Both the position numbers and the translations under genes were made by a program. The notes beneath the pieces are model-generated. The model saw nothing but the letters and a program-made list of their open reading frames with translations. It had not been told where the DNA came from and did not search any database. 64,000 nucleotides of DNA from Mycolicibacterium sp. CBMA 247 (GTDB lineage: Bacteria > Actinomycetota > Actinomycetes > Mycobacteriales > Mycobacteriaceae): the NCBI RefSeq assembly GCF_009729095.1, contig NZ_VTGX01000002.1, positions 1,302,001 through 1,366,000 of the forward strand, in the 5' to 3' direction. Positions within the stretch are counted from its first letter, which is position 1, and each line of letters opens with the position of its first letter. This document shows positions 1 through 8,246 of this stretch, piece by piece.

Positions 1-58
1 ACGACGCGCCGGCCACGATGGCCGGTCGCCGGTCGGGATGGGGTTCGAAACGGGCCAT

Positions 59-1288
59 TTAACGTGCCTCCACCGTGATCGGAAGGTGAGCGAATCCGCG
101 GACACTGCTGGAGTGGACGCGGACAACGTTGGCCTCGTCGACCTCGTATCCGCGGATTCGCTTGAACAACTCGGTCAGCGCGACCCGGGCCTCCATGCGG
201 GCCAGGTGCGCGCCCAGGCAGAAGTGGGCGCCGCTGCCGAAACTCACCAGCTTCGAACCGATGTCACGGCCGATCTGGTATTTGTCGGGGTTCTCGAAGA
301 CGCGCTCGTCGCGGTTGGCCGAGCCGGCCAGCAGCACCAGCACATCGCCGGCCGGAACCGTGGTGTCGTAGAACGTCATATCCTCGACGACCGCCCGGGC
401 CAGGATCTGGCTGGAGGTGTCGTAACGCAGCGTCTCCTCGATCCACGGCGGGATCAGGTCGTGGTTGTCGAACACCGGGGCCAGCTGATCGGGGAACTTG
501 GCGCCCCAATATGCCGCATTGGCAAGCAGTTTCGTGGTGGTCTCGTTACCGGCGACCACCATCAGGAACAAGAACGCCATGATCTCGTCGTCGGTGAGCT
601 TGTCACCGTCGATCTCGGCCTCCACCAGCGCCGAGGTCAGATCGTCGGTGAGTTGCCTGCGCCGAGAAGAGACCATGTCGGCGTAGTAGACCAGCAGCTC
701 GCCCGACGCCGCGATGGCCGATTCGGGAACGTCGGAGACGCCGTCCTCGCGGTGCATGACACCGTCGGCCAGTGCGCGGATGCGCACCCGATCCTCGTCG
801 GGCACACCCATCAGCTCGGAGATGACGTCCATCGGCAGCTTGCCCGCGAAATCGTCGACGTAATCGAAGCTTTGATGTTCCAGTGCTGCATCAAGATGTT
901 GCACCGCGATCTCGGTGACCCGGCCCTCCAGCTCGCGGATGCGCCGCGGGGTGAAGCCCTTGGACACCAGGGTGCGAAGCCGCAGGTGGGCCGGATCGTC
1001 GAGGGCCAGGAAGGACATCACCCGGTGGGCCTCGTCATTGCGCGAGATCGGGTCCAGCGCGACGCCGTGCTTGTTGGACAGGGAGGTGCTGTTTCTGAAA
1101 CCCTGCAGCACGTCGCTGTGCCGGGACAGCGCCCAGAACTTGAGCTCATCGTTGCGGTAGAGCGGGGCCTCGTCGCGCAGGCGGCGGTAGTACGGATACG
1201 GATCTTCGTGGAAGTCGTAGTCGTACGGGTCGAGAATCAGCTCGACCTCACTGAGGCTGGATTTGTCGTCTCCGACGACGTGGCTCAT
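59..1288 (-). CDS. cyp123: Cytochrome P450, CYP123-like
   Basis: Complete 409-aa cytosolic bacterial P450 that would oxidise an organic substrate with electrons from a ferredoxin. The I-helix oxygen-activation motif reads VVAGNETTTK, the K-helix motif EETLRYD, and the heme loop FGSGAHFCLGAHLA contains the cysteine thiolate ligand. Its ATG lies inside the end of the upstream TetR gene (4-bp overlap), so the two are translationally coupled. The position beside an aldA-type dehydrogenase and a TetR gene matches cyp123 (Rv0766c) of M. tuberculosis by recall. The natural substrate is unknown. The family is certain; the subfamily name rests on synteny and similarity rather than a search. Confidence 0.85.
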   Translation of the reverse strand: MSHVVGDDKSSLSEVELILDPYDYDFHEDPYPYYRRLRDEAPLYRNDELKFWALSRHSDVLQGFRNSTSLSNKHGVALDPISRNDEAHRVMSFLALDDPAHLRLRTLVSKGFTPRRIRELEGRVTEIAVQHLDAALEHQSFDYVDDFAGKLPMDVISELMGVPDEDRVRIRALADGVMHREDGVSDVPESAIAASGELLVYYADMVSSRRRQLTDDLTSALVEAEIDGDKLTDDEIMAFLFLMVVAGNETTTKLLANAAYWGAKFPDQLAPVFDNHDLIPPWIEETLRYDTSSQILARAVVEDMTFYDTTVPAGDVLVLLAGSANRDERVFENPDKYQIGRDIGSKLVSFGSGAHFCLGAHLARMEARVALTELFKRIRGYEVDEANVVRVHSSSVRGFAHLPITVEAR

Positions 1289-1896
1289 CTGTCTTCTCCC
1301 AAGACGAGACCGACCACGTAGGTCAGTCGGTCGGCGATCTGGTGGTAGGTGAAGGCGCCGCTGCCGGCATTGACCAGCGCGCCGAAGAACGTCATCTCCA
1401 GGGCGGAGACGATGCGGGTGTCGGCATCCGGTCCAACGGCCGAACGGATGCGTTTGTGGATCTCGGCGCCGATGCGGTCGCGCACCTTGCGCACCGCCGG
1501 ATCGGTGCCGCCGCCCAGCAGGGCTGTGGTGCAGGCAGCGGCGACCTCGGGCTCATCGGCGACGACCATCGTCAGCGCACGCAGCGCCGCATCGACGCGG
1601 GTGGTCATGGAGTCGTTCACGTCGGTGAAGTACGGAACCTGGCTGACCAGATCCAGATACATCTCGGCGATCAGGTGGTTCTTCGACGAGAAGTATGTGT
1701 AGGCCGTGGCCGGTGCGACCCCGGCGCGCGCGGCGACCGCGCGCACCGTCAGATCGGCGTAGGACGATTCGCGCAGCATCTCGATTCCGGCGGTCAGGAC
1801 CTTGCGGAAGGTCTCTTCCTGCCGGCGATTGCGCGGCGCCTCCTTGTCCGACTCCCGAGCTGGTTCTGTGACTGCGGACACTGCATCGCTGGACAC
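1285..1896 (-). CDS. TetR-family transcriptional regulator
   Basis: 203-aa TetR regulator starting at GTG. The N-terminal helix-turn-helix (about residues 28-70) contains the usual signature around ADLTVRAVAARAGVAPATAYTYF; the C-terminal ligand domain is not assignable. It is transcribed divergently from the aldehyde dehydrogenase operon and directly precedes the P450, which it overlaps. A 14-bp palindrome TGGACACATGTCCA covers its start codon and a near copy lies before the divergent operon, so it probably represses itself, the P450 and the operon. It corresponds to Rv0767c by position (recall). Confidence 0.9.
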   Translation of the reverse strand: MSSDAVSAVTEPARESDKEAPRNRRQEETFRKVLTAGIEMLRESSYADLTVRAVAARAGVAPATAYTYFSSKNHLIAEMYLDLVSQVPYFTDVNDSMTTRVDAALRALTMVVADEPEVAAACTTALLGGGTDPAVRKVRDRIGAEIHKRIRSAVGPDADTRIVSALEMTFFGALVNAGSGAFTYHQIADRLTYVVGLVLGEDR

Positions 1897-1903
1897 ATGT
1901 CCA
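1890..1903. promoter_or_regulatory. Putative TetR operator, copy 1
   Basis: TGGACACATGTCCA, a dyad GGACA-NN-TGTCC that covers the GTG start codon of the TetR gene. A matching site lies 157 bp away upstream of the divergent operon. Binding here would block transcription or initiation of the regulator itself. Operator function is inferred from the two copies and their position. Confidence 0.6.
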
Positions 1904-2046
1904 AGTTATCCGAAGATGCCGAGATTGGGCAAGTGTGGATCCATAGAGGCCCGGATGAACAGCGCATTCTGATATCGAATGGGATGCTCCCGGCTGCACC
2001 CTTGCGGCTCGACATTGTCTGCGGCTATCGTTCGAAACGAGACAGC

Positions 2047-2060
2047 CGGACAGTTGTCCA
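2047..2060. promoter_or_regulatory. Putative TetR operator, copy 2
   Basis: CGGACAGTTGTCCA, the same GGACA-NN-TGTCC dyad as at 1890-1903. It ends 24 bp before the ATG of the aldehyde dehydrogenase gene, where bound repressor would cover the start of the plus-strand transcript. Confidence 0.6.
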
Positions 2061-2084
2061 GAATTCGTGAAGTGGAGTTCACCA

Positions 2085-3554
2085 ATGCCGGTACTGGCCG
2101 ATCGCCAGAGTCAACTGCTTATCGGCGGCAAGCTCGTCGCCGGGGGCGGGGGAGTGTTCGAGACCGTCAACCCCGCCACCGAGGAGGTGCTCGGCGTCGC
2201 CGCCGATGCCAACGCCGAGGACATGGGCAATGCCATCGAAGCGGCCCGCCGCGCCTTCGACGACACCGATTGGTCGACGAACACCGCGCTGCGGGTGCGC
2301 TGCCTGCGCCAGTTGCGCGAAGCGTTGCGTGAAAATGTAGAAGAACTGCGGGATTTGACCATCGCGGAGGTGGGCGCCCCGCGCATGCTCACCGCGGGTG
2401 CGCAGCTGGAAGGCCCGATCGACGATCTGGCCTTCTCGGCGGACACTGCTGAGAACTACGAGTGGACAACCGATCTCGGCTACGCCACCCCGCAGGGCAT
2501 GCCGACCAACCGCAAGATCGCGCGGGAGGCTGTCGGCGTCGTCGGTGCCATTACCCCGTGGAACTTCCCGCACCAGATCAACCTGGCCAAGGTCGGCCCG
2601 GCCCTGGCCGCGGGTAACACCCTGATCCTCAAGCCGGCCCCGGATACCCCGTGGGCGGCGGCGGCCATCGGGCAGATCATCGCCGAGCAGACCGATTTCC
2701 CGGCCGGCGTGATCAACATCGTCACCTCCAGCGACCACTCGGTGGGCGCGCTGCTGTCCAAAGACCCTCGGGTGGACATGGTTTCGTTCACCGGGTCCAC
2801 CGCCACCGGGCGCGCGGTGATGACCGACGCCGCGCTGACCATCAAGAAGGTGTTCCTGGAGCTCGGCGGCAAGTCGGCGTTCCTGGTGCTCGATGACGCC
2901 GACCTGGCCGGGGCCTGCTCGATGTCCGCCTTCACGGTGGCCATGCACGCCGGTCAGGGCTGCGCGATCACCACCCGCTTGGTGGTGCCAAGGGCCCGTT
3001 ACGAGGAGGCGGTCGAGGCCGCGGCAGCCACATTGGGCGGGATCAAGCCGGGCGATCCCAACAGCAAGCGCACGGTGTGCGGCCCGCTGATCTCGGCCCG
3101 CCAGCGCGACCGGGTGCAGTCCTACCTGGACCTCGCGATCGCCGAGGGCGGCCGATTCGCCTGCGGCGGTGGACGTCCCGCCGACCTGGACACCGGTTAC
3201 TACATCGAGCCGACGGTGATCGCCGGCCTGGACAACAACGCCCGGGTGTCCCGCGAGGAGATCTTCGGCCCGGTGCTGACCGTGATCGCCCACGACGGCG
3301 ACGACGATGCGGTGCGGATCGCCAACGATTCGCCGTACGGGTTGTCCGGCACGGTGTTCTCCGGCGACGACGCGCGCGCCCAGGCCGTGGCCGCCCGGAT
3401 GCGGGTCGGCACCGTCAACGTCAATGGAGGCGTCTGGTACTCGGCAGACGCACCGTTCGGCGGTTACAAGCAGTCCGGAGTCGGCCGGGAGATGGGCCTG
3501 GCCGGTTTCGAGGAGTACACCGAGATCAAGTGCATCGCGACTCTGGCCAACTAA
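2085..3554 (+). CDS. aldA: NAD(P)-dependent aldehyde dehydrogenase
   Basis: 489-aa aldehyde dehydrogenase that oxidises an aldehyde to the carboxylate in the cytosol. Visible motifs are the Rossmann/active-site PWNFPH with Asn160, the general base in ELGGK (Glu259), and the nucleophile in GQGC (Cys293); EIFGPV is also present. An in-frame GTG at 2067 exists, but the ATG at 2085 lies behind a purine-rich AGTGGAG and gives a normal N-terminus. It is the first gene of a five-gene operon with very small gaps or overlaps. It corresponds to Rv0768 aldA by synteny (recall). Substrate unknown; a P450- or dehydrogenase-derived aldehyde is plausible. Confidence 0.9.
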   Translation: MPVLADRQSQLLIGGKLVAGGGGVFETVNPATEEVLGVAADANAEDMGNAIEAARRAFDDTDWSTNTALRVRCLRQLREALRENVEELRDLTIAEVGAPRMLTAGAQLEGPIDDLAFSADTAENYEWTTDLGYATPQGMPTNRKIAREAVGVVGAITPWNFPHQINLAKVGPALAAGNTLILKPAPDTPWAAAAIGQIIAEQTDFPAGVINIVTSSDHSVGALLSKDPRVDMVSFTGSTATGRAVMTDAALTIKKVFLELGGKSAFLVLDDADLAGACSMSAFTVAMHAGQGCAITTRLVVPRARYEEAVEAAAATLGGIKPGDPNSKRTVCGPLISARQRDRVQSYLDLAIAEGGRFACGGGRPADLDTGYYIEPTVIAGLDNNARVSREEIFGPVLTVIAHDGDDDAVRIANDSPYGLSGTVFSGDDARAQAVAARMRVGTVNVNGGVWYSADAPFGGYKQSGVGREMGLAGFEEYTEIKCIATLAN

Positions 3555-3566
3555 GGAGGAACGTCA

Positions 3567-4319
3567 ATGGGACAGTTCGATAACAAGGTGGCCATTGTCA
3601 CCGGGGCCGGTGGCGGAATCGGCCAGGCCTACGCCGAAGCGCTGGCACGCGAAGGTGCCGCCGTGGTGGTGGCCGACATCAACACCGAGGGCGCTCAGAA
3701 GGTCGCCGACGGTATCAAGGGTGAGGGCGGCAACGCGCTGGCGGTGCGGGTCGACGTCTCCGATATCGACTCGGCGAAGGACATGGCGGCGCAGACGCTT
3801 TCGGAGTTCGGCGGCATCGACTACCTGGTCAACAACGCCGCGATCTTCGGCGGCATGAAGCTCGACTTCCTGCTCACCGTCGACTGGGACTACTACAAGA
3901 AGTTCATGAGCGTGAACCTCGACGGCGCGCTGGTGTGCACCCGCGCGGTGTACCGCAAGATGGCCAAGCGCGGCGGCGGGGCGATCGTCAACCAGTCCTC
4001 GACCGCGGCGTGGATGTACGCCAACTACTACGGCCTGGCCAAGGTCGGCATCAACGGCCTGACCCAGCAGTTGTCCCGCGAACTCGGTGGACAGAACATC
4101 CGCATCAACGCCATCGCACCCGGCCCGATCGACACCGAGGCCAATCGCAGCACCACACCTCAGGAGATGGTGGCCGACATCGTCAAGGGAATCCCGTTGT
4201 CCCGCATGGGCCAGCCGGAGGATCTGGTCGGGATGTGCCTGTTCCTGCTCAGCGATCAGGCCAAGTGGATCACCGGGCAGATCTTCAATGTCGACGGCGG
4301 ACAGATCATCCGGTCATGA
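3567..4319 (+). CDS. Short-chain dehydrogenase/reductase
   Basis: 250-aa classical SDR that would interconvert an alcohol and a ketone using NAD(P). The cofactor motif TGAGGGIG is at about 12-19, NNAA at 89-92, Ser144/145 and the YxxxK pair Tyr155-Lys159 are present. The acidic residue after the second strand (VADIN) suggests preference for NAD over NADP. It starts 12 bp after aldA behind a strong AAGGAGG ribosome site. Its stop overlaps the ATG of the next gene (ATGA), indicating coupling. Equivalent of Rv0769 by position (recall). Substrate unknown. Confidence 0.9.
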   Translation: MGQFDNKVAIVTGAGGGIGQAYAEALAREGAAVVVADINTEGAQKVADGIKGEGGNALAVRVDVSDIDSAKDMAAQTLSEFGGIDYLVNNAAIFGGMKLDFLLTVDWDYYKKFMSVNLDGALVCTRAVYRKMAKRGGGAIVNQSSTAAWMYANYYGLAKVGINGLTQQLSRELGGQNIRINAIAPGPIDTEANRSTTPQEMVADIVKGIPLSRMGQPEDLVGMCLFLLSDQAKWITGQIFNVDGGQIIRS

Positions 4320-5164
4320 GTCTCGTGTACGGGTACATCGGCCTGGGCAACATGGGTGCCCCGATGGCCAAGCGTCTGGTCGAGTGGCCGGGCGGGTTCA
4401 TCGTGTACGACGTGCGGACCGAAGCGATGACGCCGCTGGCGGAGTTGGGCGCGACACTGGCGGACGACGTGACTGACGTTGCCAGGGCGGACATCATCAG
4501 CATCACGGTGCTCAACGACGAGCAGGTGCGCGACGTGGTCGGCCAGCTGGCGTCAAAGGTCAAGCCGGAGACGGTGATCGTGATTCACTCGACGATCAGC
4601 GACACCACGGCGGTGGAGCTCGCGGAGCAGTACAGGCCGCAGGGCATCCACATCGTCGACGCCCCGGTCAGCGGTGGCGGCGCGGCCGCCGAGAAGGGCG
4701 AGCTGGCCATCATGGTGGGCGCCGAGCGGCCCGTCTACGAGCGGATCAAGCCGGCGCTCAAGCAGTTCGGCTCGATGGTGATCCACGCCGGTGAGCCCGG
4801 GGCCGGTACCCGGATGAAGCTGGCCCGCAACATGCTGACGTTCACCTCGTATGCCGCGGCATGTGAGGCCATGAAGCTGGCCGAGGCGGCCGGGCTGGAC
4901 CTGGGCGCGCTGGGCCGGGTGGTGCGTCATACCGATGCGCTGACCAGCGGGCCGGGTGCCGTCATCGTGCGCGACAACATGGCCGAGCTGACACCGGATC
5001 ACTGGCTCTACGATGCGTTCACCCACACCCGCGGGTTGGGCGAGAAGGACCTGAGCCTGGCGATCGGCCTGGGTGATGTTGTGGGAGTTGACCTCCCGTT
5101 GGCACAGGTGGCGCTGCAAAGGTTGGCTGACGGCCTCGGCGTACCGCACACGAAGGAAAGCTGA
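4316..5164 (+). CDS. 3-hydroxyisobutyrate dehydrogenase-type NAD(P) oxidoreductase
   Basis: 282-aa beta-hydroxyacid dehydrogenase. The N-terminus shows the dinucleotide motif GYIGLGNMGAPMAK, the substrate loop reads DAPVSGGGAAAEKG, and the catalytic lysine is in MKLARNML. The start is the ATG that overlaps the SDR stop codon; the open frame continues far upstream, but that part is only an overlap with the SDR gene. The stop overlaps the next gene by 1 bp. Members oxidise 3-hydroxyisobutyrate, tartronate semialdehyde or related acids; here it probably acts on an intermediate of the operon's pathway. Equivalent of Rv0770 by position (recall). Confidence 0.9.
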   Translation: MSLVYGYIGLGNMGAPMAKRLVEWPGGFIVYDVRTEAMTPLAELGATLADDVTDVARADIISITVLNDEQVRDVVGQLASKVKPETVIVIHSTISDTTAVELAEQYRPQGIHIVDAPVSGGGAAAEKGELAIMVGAERPVYERIKPALKQFGSMVIHAGEPGAGTRMKLARNMLTFTSYAAACEAMKLAEAAGLDLGALGRVVRHTDALTSGPGAVIVRDNMAELTPDHWLYDAFTHTRGLGEKDLSLAIGLGDVVGVDLPLAQVALQRLADGLGVPHTKES

Positions 5165-5607
5165 TGGACGAGTTGCGCGCCAAGGGCCTGGCCAAGATGA
5201 ACGAGGTCTACGGCTGGGAGATGCCCAACATCGAAGGAGACCCGTACTTCGATCTCACCGTCGACCACCTGTTCGGCACCATCTGGACCAAGCCCGGACT
5301 GTCGATGCGGGAGAAGCGGCTGATGACATTGTCGGCGGTGACGGCGGTAGGGCAGCAGGACCTCGCCGAGATTCAGGTCAATGCCGCGCTGCTCAACGGT
5401 GAGTTCACCGAGGAAGAGCTCAAGGACATTGCCATCTTTCTCACCCAGTACCTCGGCTTCCCGCTCGGGTCCGGCCTCAACGGAACCGTGTCCAAGGTTG
5501 TGGCCAAGCGGCGCAAGGCTGCCGAGAAGGGGCTTGACGAGGACCGGCGGGCCAATGTGAACGCCGCGGTCAAGATGAATACCGGGAGCGAGCTCGATGA
5601 CAAGTAG
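5164..5607 (+). CDS. Carboxymuconolactone decarboxylase family protein
   Basis: 147-aa small helical protein of the CMD family, with the core around SMREKRLMTLSAVTAVGQQ. It lacks the CxxC of AhpD-type members, so peroxidase activity is unlikely and a decarboxylase, isomerase or scaffold role is more likely. Its start overlaps the preceding stop by 1 bp and its end overlaps the next gene by 11 bp, so it belongs to the same operon. Equivalent of Rv0771 by position (recall). Confidence 0.85.
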   Translation: MDELRAKGLAKMNEVYGWEMPNIEGDPYFDLTVDHLFGTIWTKPGLSMREKRLMTLSAVTAVGQQDLAEIQVNAALLNGEFTEEELKDIAIFLTQYLGFPLGSGLNGTVSKVVAKRRKAAEKGLDEDRRANVNAAVKMNTGSELDDK

Positions 5608-6823
5608 GTATGCCTCGCTGACCCACGACGAGCTGGTCAAGCTGGTACCCGAGCTGCTGCTCATGGGCCAGATGATCGACCGCTCCGGAATGGCCTGGTG
5701 CATCAGCAATTTCGGCCGCGAGGAGATGCTGCAGATCGCCATCGAGGAGTGGGCGGCGTCCAGCCCGATCTACACCAGGCGGATGCAGAAGGCCCTGAAG
5801 TACGAGGGCGTCGACGTCATCACCATCTTCAAGGGGTTGCAGCTCGACATCGGCGCCCCGCCGCAGTTCATGGACTTCCGCTACACCGTCCATGATCGCT
5901 GGCACGGTGAGTTCCACCTCGACCATTGCGGGGCGCTGCTCGACGTCGAGCCGATGGGCGAGGAGTACGTGCGCGGCATGTGCCACGACATCGAGGACCC
6001 GACCTTCGATGCCACCGCGCTGGCCACCAACCGCAAGTGTCAGGTGCGTCCGATTCACCGGCCGCCCCGGACGCCCGCCGACCGGCAGCCACACTGTGCG
6101 TGGACGGTCATCATCGACGAGTCATATCCCGAGGTCGCCGACATCCCGGCGCTCGAGGTGATCGACCGGACCCGGGCCGCCCAAACGGATCTGGACCCGA
6201 TCGACCCCTCCGATGAGGGGGCGTCCGACTACTCGGGGCCGCTGCTGTCGGACTTCGATTTCGCGGCGTTCTCCCATTCGGCGCTGGTCCGCATCGCCGA
6301 CGAGGTGTGCTTGCAGATGCACCTGCTGAACCTGTCATTCATCCTCGCGGTGGGGAAGCGGGCTGGTACCGACACTGCGCTGGCCACCGATATCTGCACC
6401 AAACAGCTGATCGGTGTGGCCGGCCTCGGTGCCGAGCGGATACACCGGGCCCTGGAGCTGCCCGGCGGCATCGAGGGTGCGATGCGGGTGCTGGAGCTGC
6501 ATCCGATGTTCAACCCCGAGGCCTATGTCACCGCCGAGTTTGGCCCGGACACTGTGTCGGTACAGCGTTCGGCGGCGCATCAGGACGGCGCATGGGTGGC
6601 CCTGACCGGCCCCGCCGAGACCCGGCCGTTGCAGGCGATCGTCGCCGCCGTCGACCCGCACCTCAGCGTCGAGGTCGTCGGGACAGATTCTGAATGGACC
6701 GCCCGGGTGATCGAAACCGAGACCGCGGCGAAGGAATTCGGCGAAGTCGCGGTGGTGAAGTTCAGCGGTGGGGCGGAGTTTGTGTTCCAGCCGCGGAAGT
6801 CGTTGCCGTTGACTGTCGTGTGA
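5597..6823 (+). CDS. Conserved protein of unknown function, His/Cys-rich
   Basis: 408-aa cytosolic protein without a family I can name. The N-terminal third is helical and charged. Residues 99-167 are rich in potential metal ligands: His99, His103, His107, His110, Cys111, the CHD triad Cys129-His130-Asp131, Cys148, His154, His166 and Cys167. This resembles a metal or Fe-S site. The middle is acidic (about 170-230), and a helical segment LHLNL-like to GAMRVLELHP follows. It starts inside the CMD gene (11-bp overlap) and is the last gene of the aldA operon, so it probably takes part in the same catabolic pathway. A distant relation to aminothiazoline-carboxylate hydrolase or 4-vinyl-reductase-like folds is possible but not demonstrated. 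Confidence 0.75.
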   Translation: MTSRYASLTHDELVKLVPELLLMGQMIDRSGMAWCISNFGREEMLQIAIEEWAASSPIYTRRMQKALKYEGVDVITIFKGLQLDIGAPPQFMDFRYTVHDRWHGEFHLDHCGALLDVEPMGEEYVRGMCHDIEDPTFDATALATNRKCQVRPIHRPPRTPADRQPHCAWTVIIDESYPEVADIPALEVIDRTRAAQTDLDPIDPSDEGASDYSGPLLSDFDFAAFSHSALVRIADEVCLQMHLLNLSFILAVGKRAGTDTALATDICTKQLIGVAGLGAERIHRALELPGGIEGAMRVLELHPMFNPEAYVTAEFGPDTVSVQRSAAHQDGAWVALTGPAETRPLQAIVAAVDPHLSVEVVGTDSEWTARVIETETAAKEFGEVAVVKFSGGAEFVFQPRKSLPLTVV

Positions 6824-6853
6824 GCGGTGCCCGGGATTCTCAGTTCCGCGATC

Positions 6854-6859
6854 TAGAGT
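6854..6859 (+). promoter_or_regulatory. -10 box of the M15 lipoprotein gene
   Basis: TAGAGT lies 6 nt before the GTG of the next gene, the spacing expected for a leaderless mycobacterial transcript. It is flanked by a 7-bp dyad TCCGCGA...TCGCGGA (6843-6864) that could be an operator. Confidence 0.5.
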
Positions 6860-6865
6860 CGCGGA

Positions 6866-7564
6866 GTGGGCATCCCAAGGGCCCGCGCATATGCCCTGGT
6901 GGTGGGCTTGCTTGCCGGGTGCATGGCGGGTTGTGCCGGCGGTGCACCGGATTCGGTGCAGGTGCCGGGGACTGTCGCCACCGCGCCGCAGCCCGGTTCG
7001 GTGGCGAGGCAACCCGCGCAGGTTCAGCCGGTGGACGCGGCCGCGCTGGGCGCCACCTGGCAGCCAGGATGCCCGGTGTCTCCCACCGAGCTCCGTCGAA
7101 TCACCCTGTCGTATATCGGTTTTGACGGCCGATCGCATCGCGGTGAGTTGGTGGTGCACCGTGATGCGGTCAGCGACGTGATCGATATCTTCGAGAGCTT
7201 GTATTCGGCGCGATTCCCGATCGAGAAGATGCGCACGGTGGACAACTACCCGGGCGCCGACGACGAGCTGTCCATGGAGGACGACAACACCTCGGCGTTC
7301 AACTGCCGGCCGCTGCCGAATGGATCTTGGTCATTGCACGCCTACGGTCATGCGGTCGACATCAACCCACTGTTCAACCCGTACATCTCGGGCTCCGGTG
7401 AGCTGCAGCCGGTCACCGCGCGGGCATATCTGGACCGCACGCGCACCGATCCGGGGATGATCCGCGACGGTGACGTAGTGGTGAGGAGCTTCGCCGAACG
7501 TGGCTGGCAGTGGGGTGGGCATTGGCGTGACCCCATCGACTACCAGCATTTCGAACGACGCTGA
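6866..7564 (+). CDS. M15-type D-Ala-D-Ala carboxypeptidase-like lipoprotein
   Basis: 232-aa exported protein. A signal peptide (residues 1-20) ends in a lipobox-like LLAGC or MAGC, followed by a Pro/Gln/Val linker to about residue 55. The C-terminal domain carries the zinc-peptidase signatures SLHAYGHAVDIN and DYQHFE of M15 (VanY/VanX-like) enzymes, with His, Asp and His ligands. Cys residues at QPGCPVS and FNCRP could form a disulphide. It would act on peptidoglycan stem peptides at the outer membrane face. It is preceded by an apparent leaderless promoter and is transcribed alone, convergent to the next TetR gene. Confidence 0.8.
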   Translation: MGIPRARAYALVVGLLAGCMAGCAGGAPDSVQVPGTVATAPQPGSVARQPAQVQPVDAAALGATWQPGCPVSPTELRRITLSYIGFDGRSHRGELVVHRDAVSDVIDIFESLYSARFPIEKMRTVDNYPGADDELSMEDDNTSAFNCRPLPNGSWSLHAYGHAVDINPLFNPYISGSGELQPVTARAYLDRTRTDPGMIRDGDVVVRSFAERGWQWGGHWRDPIDYQHFERR

Positions 7565-7578
7565 CGTTCGGGGCCGGT

Positions 7579-8208
7579 CTAGCCCCCCGGCGACTGCGTC
7601 TCGGGTGCCAATTTCCCGGCCACTACCGCTGAGCCGACCCACCGTCGTAGGTAATTGCGTAGCGCCTCACCGGTGCGCGGAGGGCGCCCCGGGTCGATGA
7701 CGAAGGACTGGATGATCCGCAGCAGATGCTCGGCGAGCTCGTCGAGAACGTCGTCGGTGTAGCCGAGCTCGGCCCAGTCGACGTCCAACTTGCGCATCAT
7801 GGCGCGGGCAAAGTCGACCGACACATCCGAGGTCACGGATTCGGTGTGCGCGCTGGCGCGCCCGGGAGCCAGAAGCAAACCGATGTGCTTGTCCTCGGGC
7901 AGCCACTCCAGGGCAATGGCGATGGACTCGGTGACGGCCTCCACCGGATCGGTCGTGCCCTTGACATGGGCGGCCACCCGGTTCAGGAAGTCGCCGGCCG
8001 CGTGCACCGCTGCTGCCACCAGCAGGGCCTCGGTGCTCGGGAAATAGCGGTACACGGTCTGGCGGGTGACACCGAGGGTGCGCGCTACGTCGGCGATGGA
8101 GAAGTCGGCGCCCCGTTCATCGATGGCGTTGCCCGCGGCGACGAGGATGCGGGCAATCGCCTCCTCATCGCTGGCCGGCGCCGAGCCGGACCACCCGTGC
8201 GTTCGCAT
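7579..8208 (-). CDS. TetR-family transcriptional regulator
   Basis: 209-aa TetR protein with an N-terminal helix-turn-helix (about 20-65, VARTLGVTRQTVYRYF). It lies 38 bp downstream of the P450 gene on the same strand, so the two form one unit, and it may regulate that unit through the palindrome at 9529-9553. Ligand unknown. Confidence 0.9.
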   Translation of the reverse strand: MRTHGWSGSAPASDEEAIARILVAAGNAIDERGADFSIADVARTLGVTRQTVYRYFPSTEALLVAAAVHAAGDFLNRVAAHVKGTTDPVEAVTESIAIALEWLPEDKHIGLLLAPGRASAHTESVTSDVSVDFARAMMRKLDVDWAELGYTDDVLDELAEHLLRIIQSFVIDPGRPPRTGEALRNYLRRWVGSAVVAGKLAPETQSPGG

Positions 8209-8246
8209 GGGCGAATCCTAGAACAACGAATGGAGCAAACAGCCGG

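Noticed and set aside
1..58. Start of another gene at the left edge
   Set aside because: 58 bp with a GGCC-rich small dyad only; too short to assign, probably the gap after the P450 gene.
38..1321. 427-aa plus-strand open frame opposite the cyp123-like gene
   Set aside because: Arg/Gly/Val-rich shadow of a real gene in high-GC DNA; no family motif, while the minus strand encodes a complete P450.
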